A stretch of DNA of 64,000 bases from Terriglobia bacterium (GTDB lineage Bacteria > Acidobacteriota > Terriglobia > Acidiferrales > UBA7541), in contig JAIQGC010000005.1 in assembly GCA_020072805.1 (NCBI GenBank), forward strand, positions 1 through 64,000. The letters run 5' to 3'. Numbering within the stretch: the stretch's first letter is position 1; the number at the start of each line of letters is the position of its first letter. Both the position numbers and the translations under genes were made by a program. The notes beneath the pieces were generated by a model that saw only the letters and a program-made list of their open reading frames with translations, was not told where the DNA came from and made no database searches. Shown here piece after piece: positions 1 to 8,660 of this stretch.

Positions 1-2
1 AC

Positions 3-305
3 AACATCGATATTTTCGGCTGGCTGGGATATCCCATGCAGATCAAGGTGGATTTCCTGTGCCGCGATTCGATTCTGGCGGCGCCGATTGTGCTGGATTT
101 GGTCTTGTTCATGGATTTGGCGCAGCGCGCGGGGATGAAGGGGATCCAGGAGTGGCTGAGCTTCTTCTTCAAGTCGCCGATGACCGCGCCGGGATTGTAT
201 CCGGAGCACGATCTGTTTATTCAGTCCATGAAGCTGAAGAACACGCTGCGCTGGATGATGGGCGAGAATCTGATCACCCACCTGGGGAATGAGTATTACG
301 ACTAA
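3..305 (+). CDS. ino1: Inositol-3-phosphate synthase, C-terminal part (5' end outside window)
   Basis: The last 100 residues of an open frame entering from the left edge. The segment from KVDFLCRDSILAAP through a long hydrophobic helix (IVLDLVLFMDLAQRAG) to FFKSPM is characteristic of the C-terminal catalytic region of myo-inositol-1-phosphate synthase. That enzyme converts glucose 6-phosphate to inositol 3-phosphate in the cytosol, for phosphatidylinositol or inositol-containing solutes. The start is outside the window, so length and N-terminal NAD site cannot be judged. It is convergent with hisC, with only about 40 nt and a hairpin repeat between the two stop codons. Family call by recall of conserved motifs; fairly sure. 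Confidence 0.8.
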   Translation, partial: NIDIFGWLGYPMQIKVDFLCRDSILAAPIVLDLVLFMDLAQRAGMKGIQEWLSFFFKSPMTAPGLYPEHDLFIQSMKLKNTLRWMMGENLITHLGNEYYD

Positions 306-327
306 ATAAGGGTTTTTGGAGCGTTTC

Positions 328-357
328 GCCGGGCTAAAGCCCTGCCTCTACAAAGGC
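328..357. repeat. CTAAAG hairpin repeat between convergent genes
   Basis: A 30-nt copy of the unit seen again at 36384-36413 and 36432-36461. It has a short palindrome GGGCTAAAGCCC followed by the conserved tail CTCTACAAAGGC. The hisC stop codon (348-350, read on the minus strand) lies inside the tail, so the repeat supplies the end of that gene. The hairpin may also act as a bidirectional terminator between the convergent genes. Confidence 0.7.
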
Positions 358-1421
358 CGCGCGGGTGTGAGTTTTGTGAGCGCCGCCGCTAGCCGGCGCA
401 TGTCCCCGCGCGTGCCGATGGAGACGCGCACAAAACCGCGCCGGCCGAACTCATTGCCGCGGTCCCGCAGTAAAATTCCTTTCCGTTCGAGTTTCTTCAC
501 GATCTCAGGGCCGCGCTTGCCGAAATCCACCAGCAAAAAATTACCGACGCTGGGATAACTGCGATAGCCGAGTTGCGCGACGCATTGGGCGAACTCCTCG
601 CGCGCTCGGCGAACTTCGGCGACGTAGCGGCGTATGGCGGCCTTGTCGCGCACGACAGCCTCGCCCGCTGCCAGGGCGGCGGCATTGACGTTAAAGGGCG
701 GAGCCACGCGGCGGAACAGTTCGATGCTTTCCGGGCGCGCGATCAGCGCGCCCAAGCGCAGCCCGGCGATGCCGGAGGCTTTCGAAAACGTGCGCGCGAC
801 AACCAGATTCGCATGGCGGCGAATCCAGGACGCCGCGCTCCAGCCGGAAAATTCCACGTAAGCTTCGTCCACCACGACCACGGTGTGCCGTGCGGCGCGC
901 AGGATGCGCCGCAGGTCGGCGGGAGCAAGAAGATTGCCCGTGGGATTATTGGGATTGGCGAGGAAGAGCACGCTCGGGCGGCGGCGCAGTGCGGCGAGAA
1001 TCTGCTTCACGGGAAAATTCATCTCCGCGTCGAAGCGCGGGCTGACCGTGCGCGCCCCGAAAAGCTGGGCGAAGACGCGGTACATGGGAAAAGTCGGCTC
1101 GGGGAAGAGCACGGTGCTGCCGGGCTCGACGAAGACGTCGAAGACCAGGCGCAGCGTGTCATCGCCGCCGTTGGCCAGGTGCAGTTCCCCCGGGCGGAGG
1201 CCCAGGGCGCGGGCGATGCGCGCGGTGGCCCGCTGATATTCCGGGTACATGGAAATCTGCCGCGCGGATAGTCCGCGCAGGGCGCGCAGCACGGCGGGGG
1301 AGCAGCCCAGCGTGTTTTCATTGAAGTCCAGGCGCAGTTTGCCGAATCGGCCTTCCTGGGGTGCGGCGTAAGGCTGCATCCGCAGGACGGATGGGCGAAC
1401 GGGAAGACCGCGCAGGGACAT
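348..1421 (-). CDS. hisC: Histidinol-phosphate aminotransferase (class I/II PLP aminotransferase)
   Basis: A PLP-dependent fold-type I aminotransferase of 357 residues. Visible family motifs are the N-terminal substrate-side LDFNENTLG, the PLP-phosphate region NGGDDTLR, the conserved ANPNNPTG, the DEAYVEF strand, the Schiff-base lysine in the SKASGIAGLRLG context, and a C-terminal RVSIGT arginine segment. This is the HisC pattern (imidazole-acetol-phosphate to histidinol phosphate with glutamate), though HisC-like enzymes can serve other substrates. I chose ATG at 1421 over an upstream GTG at 1445 because GGAGG sits 4 nt before this ATG and inside the longer frame. The gene stands alone, convergent with ino1, not in a his operon. 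Its stop codon lies inside the dispersed repeat at 328-357. Confidence 0.85.
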   Translation of the reverse strand: MSLRGLPVRPSVLRMQPYAAPQEGRFGKLRLDFNENTLGCSPAVLRALRGLSARQISMYPEYQRATARIARALGLRPGELHLANGGDDTLRLVFDVFVEPGSTVLFPEPTFPMYRVFAQLFGARTVSPRFDAEMNFPVKQILAALRRRPSVLFLANPNNPTGNLLAPADLRRILRAARHTVVVVDEAYVEFSGWSAASWIRRHANLVVARTFSKASGIAGLRLGALIARPESIELFRRVAPPFNVNAAALAAGEAVVRDKAAIRRYVAEVRRAREEFAQCVAQLGYRSYPSVGNFLLVDFGKRGPEIVKKLERKGILLRDRGNEFGRRGFVRVSIGTRGDMRRLAAALTKLTPARPL

Positions 1422-1523
1422 GAAGCCTCCGAAAAAGGGGCGCACCAGAAGGGAACTACGCCACCACGGAAAAGTTAAACGAAAGGAAGTCCGCTGTCGA
1501 GAGGCGATTCGGAAGGGAAAGTG

Positions 1524-1874
1524 TTAGAACTTCTTGGGAGCGTTCGGATTCGTGCCGGAACCGCCCATGTTCATGGTCATGAGCAGGTGCAGAGCCACTC
1601 CGGTCTTTCCGCCGGGTGTCTTGTCCACGCGGACCACCTCGGCCAGGTATTCGCAGTTCATGGGGTCGGTGGGGCCGTTATAGGGATAGGTAATGAACAT
1701 GCGCATGCCCTTATAATACGTTTCACGCTGCGAGACGAAGTAGATGCCGTTGCGGGAGGCGTTGACACTGCTGGGCATGTCCTCGAAATGGTCATCACGC
1801 GGGTCGGAGGGACGCACGCGGAGTTGCTTGCGAATCGAAACCCGGCGATTTTTGCGCTTCTCTTGTTCAGGCAT
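1524..1874 (-). CDS. PilZ-domain protein (cyclic-di-GMP binding candidate)
   Basis: A 116-residue protein that is essentially one PilZ domain. The N-terminal RKNRRVSIRK fits the RxxxR c-di-GMP binding motif, and VNASRNGIYFVS fits the (D/N)xSxxG motif about 30 residues later. PilZ domains bind c-di-GMP and alter partner activity or act as stand-alone effectors. There is no signal peptide or membrane segment, so it is cytosolic. It stands alone; the next gene (msrB) is divergent. The HD-GYP regulator at 58082-59161 is a candidate c-di-GMP hydrolase in the same window, but nothing links the two directly. Confidence 0.8.
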   Translation of the reverse strand: MPEQEKRKNRRVSIRKQLRVRPSDPRDDHFEDMPSSVNASRNGIYFVSQRETYYKGMRMFITYPYNGPTDPMNCEYLAEVVRVDKTPGGKTGVALHLLMTMNMGGSGTNPNAPKKF

Positions 1875-2005
1875 GGCGTTCCATATAATGCTTGAAATAA
1901 CCGTCCCCGATTAACTATCGTTCGAGAAGCGAAGAAGGTCAATCGGGTGCGCCGAACTAGATAATGGCGAATGCGGGTCCGGGGAATGGCGGCCAGGGAG
2001 GCAAA

Positions 2006-2398
2006 ATGGAAAAGCTGAAAAAGAAGGATGAGGAATGGAAGAAGCAGCTTACGCCGAATCAATACTATGTGACCCGCCAGAAAGGTACTGAGCCGCCCTT
2101 TACGGGTGAGTATGAGAGTTGTGAGGAGGCGGGCATCTACCGCTGCGTGTGCTGCGGCGAGCCGCTGTTTGATTCCGCTACAAAATTCCATTCGGGCTCG
2201 GGATGGCCCAGTTTCTTCGCCCCCGTCAGCGCCCTGGCTGTCGAGACGGAAACGGACAGTTCGCATGGCATGAAGCGGACGGAGATCAAATGCGGGAAGT
2301 GCGACGGGCATCTGGGCCATGTCTTTGAAGACGGGCCCAAGCCGACGGGGTTGCGCTACTGCGTGAATTCCCTCGCGCTGAAGCTGGAGAAGAAGTGA
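2006..2398 (+). CDS. msrB: Peptide methionine (R)-S-oxide reductase
   Basis: MsrB of about 130 residues reduces methionine-R-sulfoxide in proteins with thioredoxin. Two zinc-binding CxxC pairs are visible (CVCC and CGKC), with the signature [10 protein letters not shown] and the catalytic nucleophile Cys in RYCVNSLAL near the C-terminus. The frame can be opened at 1964, but GGGAGG lies just before ATG 2006, so I prefer this start; the extra 14 residues are Gly/Asn-rich and not part of the fold. No signal peptide, so cytosolic. It stands alone. Confidence 0.9.
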   Translation: MEKLKKKDEEWKKQLTPNQYYVTRQKGTEPPFTGEYESCEEAGIYRCVCCGEPLFDSATKFHSGSGWPSFFAPVSALAVETETDSSHGMKRTEIKCGKCDGHLGHVFEDGPKPTGLRYCVNSLALKLEKK

Positions 2399-2519
2399 GG
2401 GGAAGAATCAGTCGGGGCGGCGAGCGTTGACCAGCAAAGACCGCCGGGGAAGTCCTCCCCTCAATCGCAGAAAAGGAAGTTCCCCTATCTGATTGAAAAT
2501 AAATTAGTTATTTGCGTTT

Positions 2520-2780
2520 TTAGGCGGCCGGACAGGCGCATTCCACCAGTTCCGCCACGGGATCGCGCTGCCAGACGGCCAGCAGCAGCACCTTGCCGTC
2601 CGTGGGGAATTTAAAGATGTAGTAGGTGCTGTCGCTGCCGGCAACCTCGAAGAAGTGCGGGCGGCGCGGGTCAGGACGCAGAAACGCGCCGGAATCCAGT
2701 AGCAGGCGCAATTCGCCAAGATGCTCCGGGGAATGGTTTCTGAGGTCCTCGATGACCAGTGGTAATTTCCTTGTTCTCAT
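2520..2780 (-). CDS. Small conserved-looking hypothetical protein
   Basis: An 86-residue protein I do not recognise. It is compact and mixed alpha/beta, with a segment reading HFFEVAGSDSTYYIFKFP then KVLLLAVW, like a small soluble domain, and ends in a Cys-Ala-Cys-Pro tail. There is no signal peptide, membrane helix or metal motif beyond the two cysteines. The reading frame is supported by protein-like amino acid composition rather than by homology. It is isolated, with non-coding DNA on both sides. Confidence 0.5.
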   Translation of the reverse strand: MRTRKLPLVIEDLRNHSPEHLGELRLLLDSGAFLRPDPRRPHFFEVAGSDSTYYIFKFPTDGKVLLLAVWQRDPVAELVECACPAA

Positions 2781-3221
2781 GATCGTTACTCTTTCCTATT
2801 GCTCTTTACCCCTCACAGGTAAAGACGCAGAATTATTGAAAATGTTTCACCTCCGGCGGGTATTTTTAAGCCGAGTTTGGCGAACAGCCAGGCGGGCAAC
2901 TTACTTCCGCTAACCGACTTACAGTATGGCTGAGGAAGAGGGAAAACGCGAACCGAAGCGGAGCGTGTGTGCCAGAGTAATCAATGGGGCGAAGGATGAT
3001 TTCTCCCGCGCCAGGCGGTCACTGCGCTGCGCTCGCGGGGCAAGCCGCGGCGCTTTGGCGGCTGAAAGGGTACGGCAGGACAGCTGGCCGGGAGGGCGGG
3101 GATGATTGTGTGACCGTAGTACGAGGGTTCTATAGCCAATGGCAGTCCTCGCCGGTAGCGTGGATGGTACCGGCAAGCATTCGGGAAATTGCGTCCGGCG
3201 CGGAACTGAGAGGCCGAGTCA
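2781..3221. other. Intergenic region without a supported gene
   Basis: About 440 bases between a minus-strand and a plus-strand gene, so both promoters should lie here. Around 3035-3065 is a GC-rich inverted arrangement (GCGGGGCAAGCCGC followed by GGCGCTTTGGCGGC) resembling the short hairpin repeats elsewhere in the window. Open frames crossing it lack protein-like composition and start sites. Confidence 0.4.
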
Positions 3222-3893
3222 ATGAGGCTCCAGCAGGTACGCGGAGTTCTATTGGCAGGAATCGTTGGCATTCTGTATGCCGCAGCAGGGCCGTGCGCGG
3301 CGGGGCAGGGAGTCTATTTTGCCGGCCATCCGGGAGCCGCCACTCAACGCATCGCCTTGAACGGAAAGGCACGTCCAGCGCAGCGAATCCCCGACGCCGC
3401 TTCTTTGCCGCGCAGCAATGCAACGCCGGGAAGCAGCTTTCTTTCTCCGGGACCGCGCTTGGCCGTTTCGGCGGATGCTCCGCGGCCGGCGTTCCGCATG
3501 CAGCCGCTGGGGAAATTCCCCTGGAGAGAGCAATCCGAGCGCTACTTTTGCATGCCGGTGATCGACGACATGGAATCCTCGTTCCGGACGACGGACACGC
3601 CGTTCGCCTCGGAGGTGCGCTTGTCGCTGGGGACGGCCTGGAGGGGGCGAATCCGGCTGGCTTGGTTTGCGGACAGCCGCGCGCTGGACAGCGTCATGCT
3701 GAGTCCGCCCGTGGCGGGCATGATCAACGCCACAAAGCTGGCCGGAGGGGGAATGCTGCAATTCGAGGATGACGTTTACGGAGTGCAGCTGATGGTCCGG
3801 TTTCACCGGAGCGCGGTGAGTCCGGAAGATCGCGATGCGCTGCGGGGGCTGCAGCGGGCCTATCGAACGGGGCGCGGATTTTTCCTGCGGTGA
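3222..3893 (+). CDS. Secreted hypothetical protein
   Basis: A 223-residue protein with an N-terminal signal peptide (LAGIVGILYAAAGPCAAG, probable cleavage near residue 28). A proline- and serine-rich linker follows, then a C-terminal soluble region from about residue 95 with alternating strands (EVRLSLGTAWRGRIRLAWFADS). I do not recognise the family. A competing plus-strand frame at 2984-3772 was rejected because it lacks a signal peptide and has a low-complexity composition. A periplasmic or extracellular location is inferred from the signal sequence only. Confidence 0.55.
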   Translation: MRLQQVRGVLLAGIVGILYAAAGPCAAGQGVYFAGHPGAATQRIALNGKARPAQRIPDAASLPRSNATPGSSFLSPGPRLAVSADAPRPAFRMQPLGKFPWREQSERYFCMPVIDDMESSFRTTDTPFASEVRLSLGTAWRGRIRLAWFADSRALDSVMLSPPVAGMINATKLAGGGMLQFEDDVYGVQLMVRFHRSAVSPEDRDALRGLQRAYRTGRGFFLR

Positions 3894-4017
3894 ATAAAAG
3901 TTATTGAATTAGAGGTACTTGGTTAAATGATATAAGAAGATAGTGTGTATCGGGCAGTGCTTGAAGAGCCACTTGCGCGGACGGGCCAGAATTGAGATAG
4001 TCTTGGCCAAGACATTT

Positions 4018-4254
4018 ATGACGGGGAGACGGTCGGTGAAAAAGAAACAGGCGAAGCAGGGAAAGCAAAGAAAGAAGAGCGGGTTCAGCAAGGACAAGAG
4101 GCGCAAGCACCATCACTGGCTGGTGTCGGTTTTTTATGCGGACGGCGAAAAATTCGGCCGCGTCTACACCGACAAGGGCAAAGCCGACAGATTTGCCGAG
4201 CGCCAGAGAAAATCTCCCGTGGTGAAGAGCGCGCGCATCACCCAGGTTTCTTGA
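4018..4254 (+). CDS. Small, very basic hypothetical protein
   Basis: A 78-residue protein whose first 35 residues are almost all Lys, Arg, Gln and His, followed by a short ordered-looking domain (HHHWLVSVFYADGEKFGRVY) and a basic C-terminus. The composition suggests nucleic-acid binding, but that is inference; I know no family. The frame is open from 3943; ATG 4018 is preferred because the extra residues look non-coding. It ends about 100 nt upstream of tRNA-Gly, outside the proposed island. Confidence 0.45.
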   Translation: MTGRRSVKKKQAKQGKQRKKSGFSKDKRRKHHHWLVSVFYADGEKFGRVYTDKGKADRFAERQRKSPVVKSARITQVS

Positions 4255-4318
4255 GGCGGGAGACCGGCGCTTCGCCTGTTGTACGAGGACGGGGCATGGG
4301 GGCGGTCGCCGGGAATGC

Positions 4319-4348
4319 TTGTCGGCGAAGCCGGGGCCATGCTATAAA
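4319..4348 (+). promoter_or_regulatory. Likely sigma70 promoter for tRNA-Gly
   Basis: TTGTCG (4319-4324) and TATAAA (4343-4348) are separated by 18 nt and lie 14 nt before the tRNA start. This fits a housekeeping promoter reading into the tRNA. Confidence 0.5.
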
Positions 4349-4361
4349 AGAACAGCAGTTA

Positions 4362-4435
4362 GCGGCCGTAGTATAGTGGTAGTACGGAACCTTGCCAAGG
4401 TTCAGGTGTGGGTTCGATTCCCATCGGCCGCTCCA
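4362..4435 (+). tRNA. tRNA-Gly(GCC)
   Basis: A 74-nt cloverleaf. The acceptor stem GCGGCCG pairs with CGGCCGC, the anticodon stem GAACC/GGTTC closes the loop TTGCCAA with anticodon GCC, the T-loop contains GGTTCGATTCC, and a CCA end is encoded. Its 3' part is the start of the 54-nt direct repeat that recurs at 20100, the usual sign of a tRNA used as an integration site. Confidence 0.95.
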
Positions 4436-4471
4436 TTCTCTTCCAGCAGTTACGCCAACACCTTATTTCCC
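4418..4471. repeat. Left copy of 54-nt direct repeat (att-like, tRNA 3' end plus integrase tail)
   Basis: It starts in the T-arm of tRNA-Gly and runs through the CCA end into the last codons of the integrase remnant. Aligned to 20100-20153 it matches at 50 of 54 positions by eye; the four differences are all single substitutions. Position and orientation fit an attL-type junction. Confidence 0.75.
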
Positions 4472-4665
4472 ATGTTTTCCAAATGGCCCAGATATCCCTG
4501 ATTCTTCGGGGAAAATGCGCCTTGGACCTGCTCGATTGGAATCTCGCCGGCATAGAGCCGGGTCATTTCCTCAGTGGTGGGACCCATCTGTTGACGTATG
4601 ACCGCTGGCACAATCCCGGCTAACTCCCAACATCGGTTGCAGCCCCTACGGAAGGCGCGCATCAT
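4450..4665 (-). pseudogene. Remnant of tyrosine recombinase (integrase), C-terminal end
   Basis: About 71 codons reading AFRRGCNRCWELAG, then VIRQQMGPTTEEMTRLYAGE and an acidic/hydrophobic tail. This matches the end of phage-type integrases, where HxxR precedes a G-H and the catalytic Tyr (here RLY). The usual His of HxxR is Arg, and the usual GH is GP, so two catalytic positions are lost. A stop lies immediately upstream in frame and no catalytic core precedes it. It points toward tRNA-Gly and ends within 15 nt of it, the normal arrangement for a tRNA-targeting integrase. The rest of the gene seems deleted. Confidence 0.65.
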
Positions 4666-4915
4666 TCAGCGGCTCTCTGTGCTCCCGCACAAGTTCCCTT
4701 ATGTCCAACGTGCTGCCTGAAGGGCGGCGACATCGGTGAGTGAATGGGCAGAGGGTGCAGCTGGTTATGTACCCTTACGAAAGCCCCTACGGAATGGGCT
4801 TGCGAGAGACCTGCGTCATTGGTCAAATAAGCGGTGACCATCTTGGGATTACGTTCTGGCTGCTGTGCGGCCCCAGGGTTGCGGTGTGGGCGGGCTTGCT
4901 GGAATGTGGGGTTAA

Positions 4916-7153
4916 GTGTTGACTATTTCCGAGCAGAAGAGGATCGGGGGACTATTACGCAGCCAGGAATATCTGGCCAGTGTCCTCGAATCCGCGACGG
5001 ATGCCATCGTAACCATCGATTCGAAGCAAAATGTAGTCTTGTTTAATGCCGCGGCGGAAAAGATGTTTCGATGTTCCGCCGAGCAGGCTCTGGGCAAGCC
5101 CATCGAACAGTTCCTTCCGGAAGCGATCCACAAACAACATCGAGAGTGGGTGCGCGGGTTCGGCGACGGTACGGTCGCGTTGCGGCGCATGGGCCGTTTG
5201 GGTGAAGTCGCCGGCCTGAGAGCCGGCGGCGGCGAGTTCATGGCGGAAGCGTCGATTTCGAAATGCATGGTTGATGGAGAATATTTCTTTACCGCCATCC
5301 TGAGGGACATCACGGAGCGCAAAAAGGCCGGGGAGGAACAGCGGGCCACCGCGGAGCAGTATCGCAGCATTTACAAGAGTTTCCCGATTCCCACCTATTC
5401 CTGGCAGTGGCAGCAGGGAGATCTTGTGCTGGTTAGTTACAACGATGCAGCCATGGAAGTTAAGGGAGCAGGCATTGCCGGTCTTATGGGCCGCAAAGCG
5501 AGGGAGGTCTTTGCCGGTCATCCGGAGGCTGCTGAAGATCTGCGCCAGTGTTACGAAGAGAAGCGCGTGATTCGCAAACAATTTGAGCACAAGTATGTGA
5601 CGACAGGGCGGATTGCAACTCTGGATGTAACGCTTGTATTTGTCCCCCCGGATATGGTCCTTGCGCACTCCTACGACATCACGGAAAGAAAGAATAACGA
5701 GCTGGCGCTGCGCAAGTTGTCCAGCGTTGCGGAACAGACGGCGGACCCGATCATCATTACGGACCGGGAAGGCATGGTGGAATATGTCAATCCGGCGTTT
5801 GAGAATTTGTCGGGCTATAGCAGCGTAGAAATGCTGGGAAAGAATCCCAGCGTGCTTAAGTCCGGGAAAATGCCGCAGGCGTTTTACGAGGAATTATGGA
5901 AGACGATTCTGGACGGGAAGACGTTCCGCGGGCTGTTCGTGAATCGGAAGAAGAACGGAGAGCTCTATTACGTAGAGAAGGCCATTTCTCCGCTCAAGAA
6001 CGAAAAGGGAGAAATTACGCATTTTGTTTCCTCGGGCCGGGACAGGACCGCGCAGATGCGCGCGGACGAAGAGGAGAGCCGGCTCCGGGCGGCGCTGGAG
6101 AACGCGGCGCGAGAATGGAAGCTGACGTTCGATGCGGTCGAATCGGCCATTCTGCTCATTGATACCAAGGGTACGATCCGGCGGCTCAACCGGCCGGCCA
6201 GCGTCTTGCTGGGCATGGATTTTGACGCCGCGCTCGGGCGCAACCTATTGCAGCTGTCTCCTGCGGAGTTCTGGCATGACGTGAAGGAGGTTCTGGAGGA
6301 AGCCCGCGAGTGGCACCAGCCTTCTTCCGGGCAGATTCGGGATTCGCGAAGAAACAAAAGCTGGCAAGTGAACGTAAGCCAGTTTATTGATCCTGCGCTG
6401 GACAAGGAGCAGATGATCGTTACGCTGCGGGATGTCACCGCCACGGTCGAGCTGCAGGAATCCTTACGGAGAAGCGAAACTTTGTCGGCGATGGGCACTT
6501 TGGTGGCGGGTGTCGCGCATGAAGTACGCAATCCGCTGTTCAGTATTTCGGCGACGCTGGATGCCTTCGAGGCGCGTTTTGGGGTGCAGGCGGAATACAA
6601 GGAATACATGAGGGTGCTGCGGCAGGAACTGAACCGCATGAGCGGGCTGATACAAGAGTTGCTGGACTACGGAAAACCGGCTGTTCTCGACTTGCAGGAT
6701 ACGAATGTTGGATTGATCGTGGATCGGGCGGTCGAGGCGTGCAGCATTCTGGCCGGCAAATACGATATAGAAATTGTGAAAGTCCTGGCCGCGGATCTGC
6801 CCCTGGTCTGTATGGATACGCGGCGCATGGCTGGAGTGTTTCGGAACGTGGTGGAAAATGCGGTCCAGCATTCCTCGCGAGGCGGGAAAGTGACCATCCA
6901 GGTGCGCGCTGTCCAGGAAGAGTATCAGACCTGGGTGGAATGTCGGGTGCAGGACAGCGGGACGGGTTTTCGTCCGGAGGATCTGCCGCGCCTGTTTGAG
7001 CCTTTTTTCACGAGGCGGCGCGGCGGGACCGGTCTGGGCCTGGCGATTGCCGAGCGCGCCATCGAGCAGCACGGGGGCAAGATCATCGCGCGCAATTGTC
7101 CGCAAGGCGGCGCGGAAATGCTGATTCGCTTGAAAGCAGGGCGGGTGAGATGA
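4916..7153 (+). CDS. PAS-rich soluble sensor histidine kinase
   Basis: A 745-residue kinase with no membrane helix. Four PAS domains run at roughly residues 15-140, 150-260, 265-385 and 395-510; the first three end in the DITERK-type PAC motif. Then comes HisKA with the phospho-acceptor His535 (GVAHEVRNPLF) and a HATPase domain with N-box NVVENAVQHS and G-boxes DSGTGF and GGTGLGLAI. The start is GTG at 4916 (TTG at 4919 is an alternative). It is followed 20 nt later by an NtrC-type regulator, its probable partner. It is the first gene inside the tRNA-flanked island. The third PAS is of the type that can bind haem or flavin, but no ligand can be assigned from sequence. Confidence 0.9.
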   Translation: MLTISEQKRIGGLLRSQEYLASVLESATDAIVTIDSKQNVVLFNAAAEKMFRCSAEQALGKPIEQFLPEAIHKQHREWVRGFGDGTVALRRMGRLGEVAGLRAGGGEFMAEASISKCMVDGEYFFTAILRDITERKKAGEEQRATAEQYRSIYKSFPIPTYSWQWQQGDLVLVSYNDAAMEVKGAGIAGLMGRKAREVFAGHPEAAEDLRQCYEEKRVIRKQFEHKYVTTGRIATLDVTLVFVPPDMVLAHSYDITERKNNELALRKLSSVAEQTADPIIITDREGMVEYVNPAFENLSGYSSVEMLGKNPSVLKSGKMPQAFYEELWKTILDGKTFRGLFVNRKKNGELYYVEKAISPLKNEKGEITHFVSSGRDRTAQMRADEEESRLRAALENAAREWKLTFDAVESAILLIDTKGTIRRLNRPASVLLGMDFDAALGRNLLQLSPAEFWHDVKEVLEEAREWHQPSSGQIRDSRRNKSWQVNVSQFIDPALDKEQMIVTLRDVTATVELQESLRRSETLSAMGTLVAGVAHEVRNPLFSISATLDAFEARFGVQAEYKEYMRVLRQELNRMSGLIQELLDYGKPAVLDLQDTNVGLIVDRAVEACSILAGKYDIEIVKVLAADLPLVCMDTRRMAGVFRNVVENAVQHSSRGGKVTIQVRAVQEEYQTWVECRVQDSGTGFRPEDLPRLFEPFFTRRRGGTGLGLAIAERAIEQHGGKIIARNCPQGGAEMLIRLKAGRVR

Positions 7154-7173
7154 GTTTGCGGAGGGCATGAGCG

Positions 7174-8526
7174 TTGGCTAAGAGCCGAATCCTGCTGGTG
7201 GATGATGAAGCTGGAATCCGCTTCGCCGTCGGAGAGTTTCTTGGGGCGCACGGGCAGGAGGTGCGTTTAGCGGAGTCCTGCGCGGAAGCCGAGCAAGTGC
7301 TGCGCTCCTGGAGGGCGGATATCGTCATTTGCGATTATATGCTGCTCGACGGAACCGCCTTGGAATTGCTGCCGCGGATCAAGGCAATTGATCCCTATGC
7401 ATCCGTGGTCGTACTGACGGGTCAGGGGAGCATCGAACTGGCTGTACAGGCGATTCAGAATGGCGCGGAACAGTTTCTGACCAAGCCGGTGGAGTTGCCC
7501 GCGTTGCTGGTGGTGCTGGAACGGTTGTGTGAACAGCGCCAGAACCGGCAGCGGCAAATGGCCACGCAGTCCAAGGAGTCCCGCTCCGCGGTGGACCCGT
7601 TCGTGGGCAGCGACCCGCAGATCAAGCGCCTGCGGGAGATGGTCGAGCGCGTAGCGGCATCGGACAGCCCCCTCATGATTCAGGGAGAAACTGGGACGGG
7701 CAAGAGCGTGTTGGCGGCATGGATCCATCAGCATGGACCGCGAGCCAAGGAAGCGTTTGTGGACCTGAACTGCGCGGGGTTGTCGCATGACCTGCTGGAG
7801 ACGGAGCTGTTTGGTCACCAGAAGGGCGCATTCACCGGGGCGCTGAGCAACAAGGTGGGCCTGCTGGAGGTGGCGCACCGGGGCACTGTGTTTCTGGACG
7901 AGATCGGCGACGTGGACGCGGCCGTCCAGCCGAAGCTGCTGAAGGTGGTCGAAGAAAAGCGCTTTCGAAGGCTTGGCGATGTGCAGGACTGCTCGGTGGA
8001 TGTGCGGCTGATTGCCGCGACCAATCGGGATTTGGCGGCGCGCGTGCGCCAGGGCCTGTTCCGGGATGATCTCTATTTCCGCATCAGCACCATTCCCATC
8101 CGTGTGCCTGCGCTGCGTGAAAGAAGCGGAGATATTCCCGTCCTTGCGCAGCAGATTCTGGATGGTTACGCGGGGCGCTATGGGCGAAAGGGAATTACGC
8201 TGGATGCGGATGCCATCGCCGCGCTGCAGTCCTATGAATGGCCGGGAAATATCCGCGAGATGCGCAATGTGCTGGAGCGCGCCGTTCTGCTGACGGAAGG
8301 CGATAGCATCCGCCGGCTGGATTTGCGCTTTGAACATCCGGAAAAGGATGCGGGTGCGATGCTTGATCCCCTGCTTTCTCTTGCCGAGATGGAGAAGCTG
8401 CATATCATTCGAATGTTGAAATGGGCGGGCGGGCAGGTGGATAAGGCGGCGGCAAAACTGGGCATGCCGCGCAGCACGCTCTACCACAAGATCAAGCAGC
8501 ACGGCATTATTCTGTCTGAATTCTAG
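7174..8526 (+). CDS. Sigma54-dependent response regulator (NtrC family)
   Basis: 450 residues: receiver with acidic pair near 10-11 and phospho-acceptor Asp54 (VICDYML), AAA+ sigma54-interaction domain (Walker A GETGTGKS, the GAFTGA loop, Walker B TVFLDEIGD, arginine-finger region), and a C-terminal Fis-type helix-turn-helix (QVDKAAAKLGMPRSTLYHKI). It activates sigma54 holoenzyme when phosphorylated, most likely by the kinase just upstream. Start is TTG 7174, with GCGGAGGG about 9 nt before it. No clear -24/-12 element was found by eye in the window's island, so its targets are unknown. Confidence 0.9.
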   Translation: MAKSRILLVDDEAGIRFAVGEFLGAHGQEVRLAESCAEAEQVLRSWRADIVICDYMLLDGTALELLPRIKAIDPYASVVVLTGQGSIELAVQAIQNGAEQFLTKPVELPALLVVLERLCEQRQNRQRQMATQSKESRSAVDPFVGSDPQIKRLREMVERVAASDSPLMIQGETGTGKSVLAAWIHQHGPRAKEAFVDLNCAGLSHDLLETELFGHQKGAFTGALSNKVGLLEVAHRGTVFLDEIGDVDAAVQPKLLKVVEEKRFRRLGDVQDCSVDVRLIAATNRDLAARVRQGLFRDDLYFRISTIPIRVPALRERSGDIPVLAQQILDGYAGRYGRKGITLDADAIAALQSYEWPGNIREMRNVLERAVLLTEGDSIRRLDLRFEHPEKDAGAMLDPLLSLAEMEKLHIIRMLKWAGGQVDKAAAKLGMPRSTLYHKIKQHGIILSEF

Positions 8527-8538
8527 ACAAGCTGTCTA
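8524..8538. promoter_or_regulatory. Short palindrome after the NtrC-type gene
   Basis: TAGACAAGCTGTCTA is a perfect 6-bp inverted repeat around AGC, overlapping the stop codon. It could be an operator for the next gene or a chance palindrome; there is no T-tract, so it is not an intrinsic terminator. Confidence 0.3.
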
Positions 8539-8660
8539 AGATTCGGAAAATCTGCGGAAGTTCCTTCCTTCTCTCTTCCTAAACCGTTGAAAATAGGCAA
8601 GCACCTAAGAGTTACCCCCTCCTCCAATTGTGGACATCAAACTGCACTATCCCCCTCGCG

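Noticed and set aside
2984..3772. Longer plus-strand frame overlapping the secreted protein at 3222
   Set aside because: Low-complexity product without signal peptide; the 3222 frame has a clear signal peptide.
4740..4922. Small gene or leader peptide before the PAS kinase
   Set aside because: No ribosome-binding site or recognisable domain; lies in the degraded end of the island.
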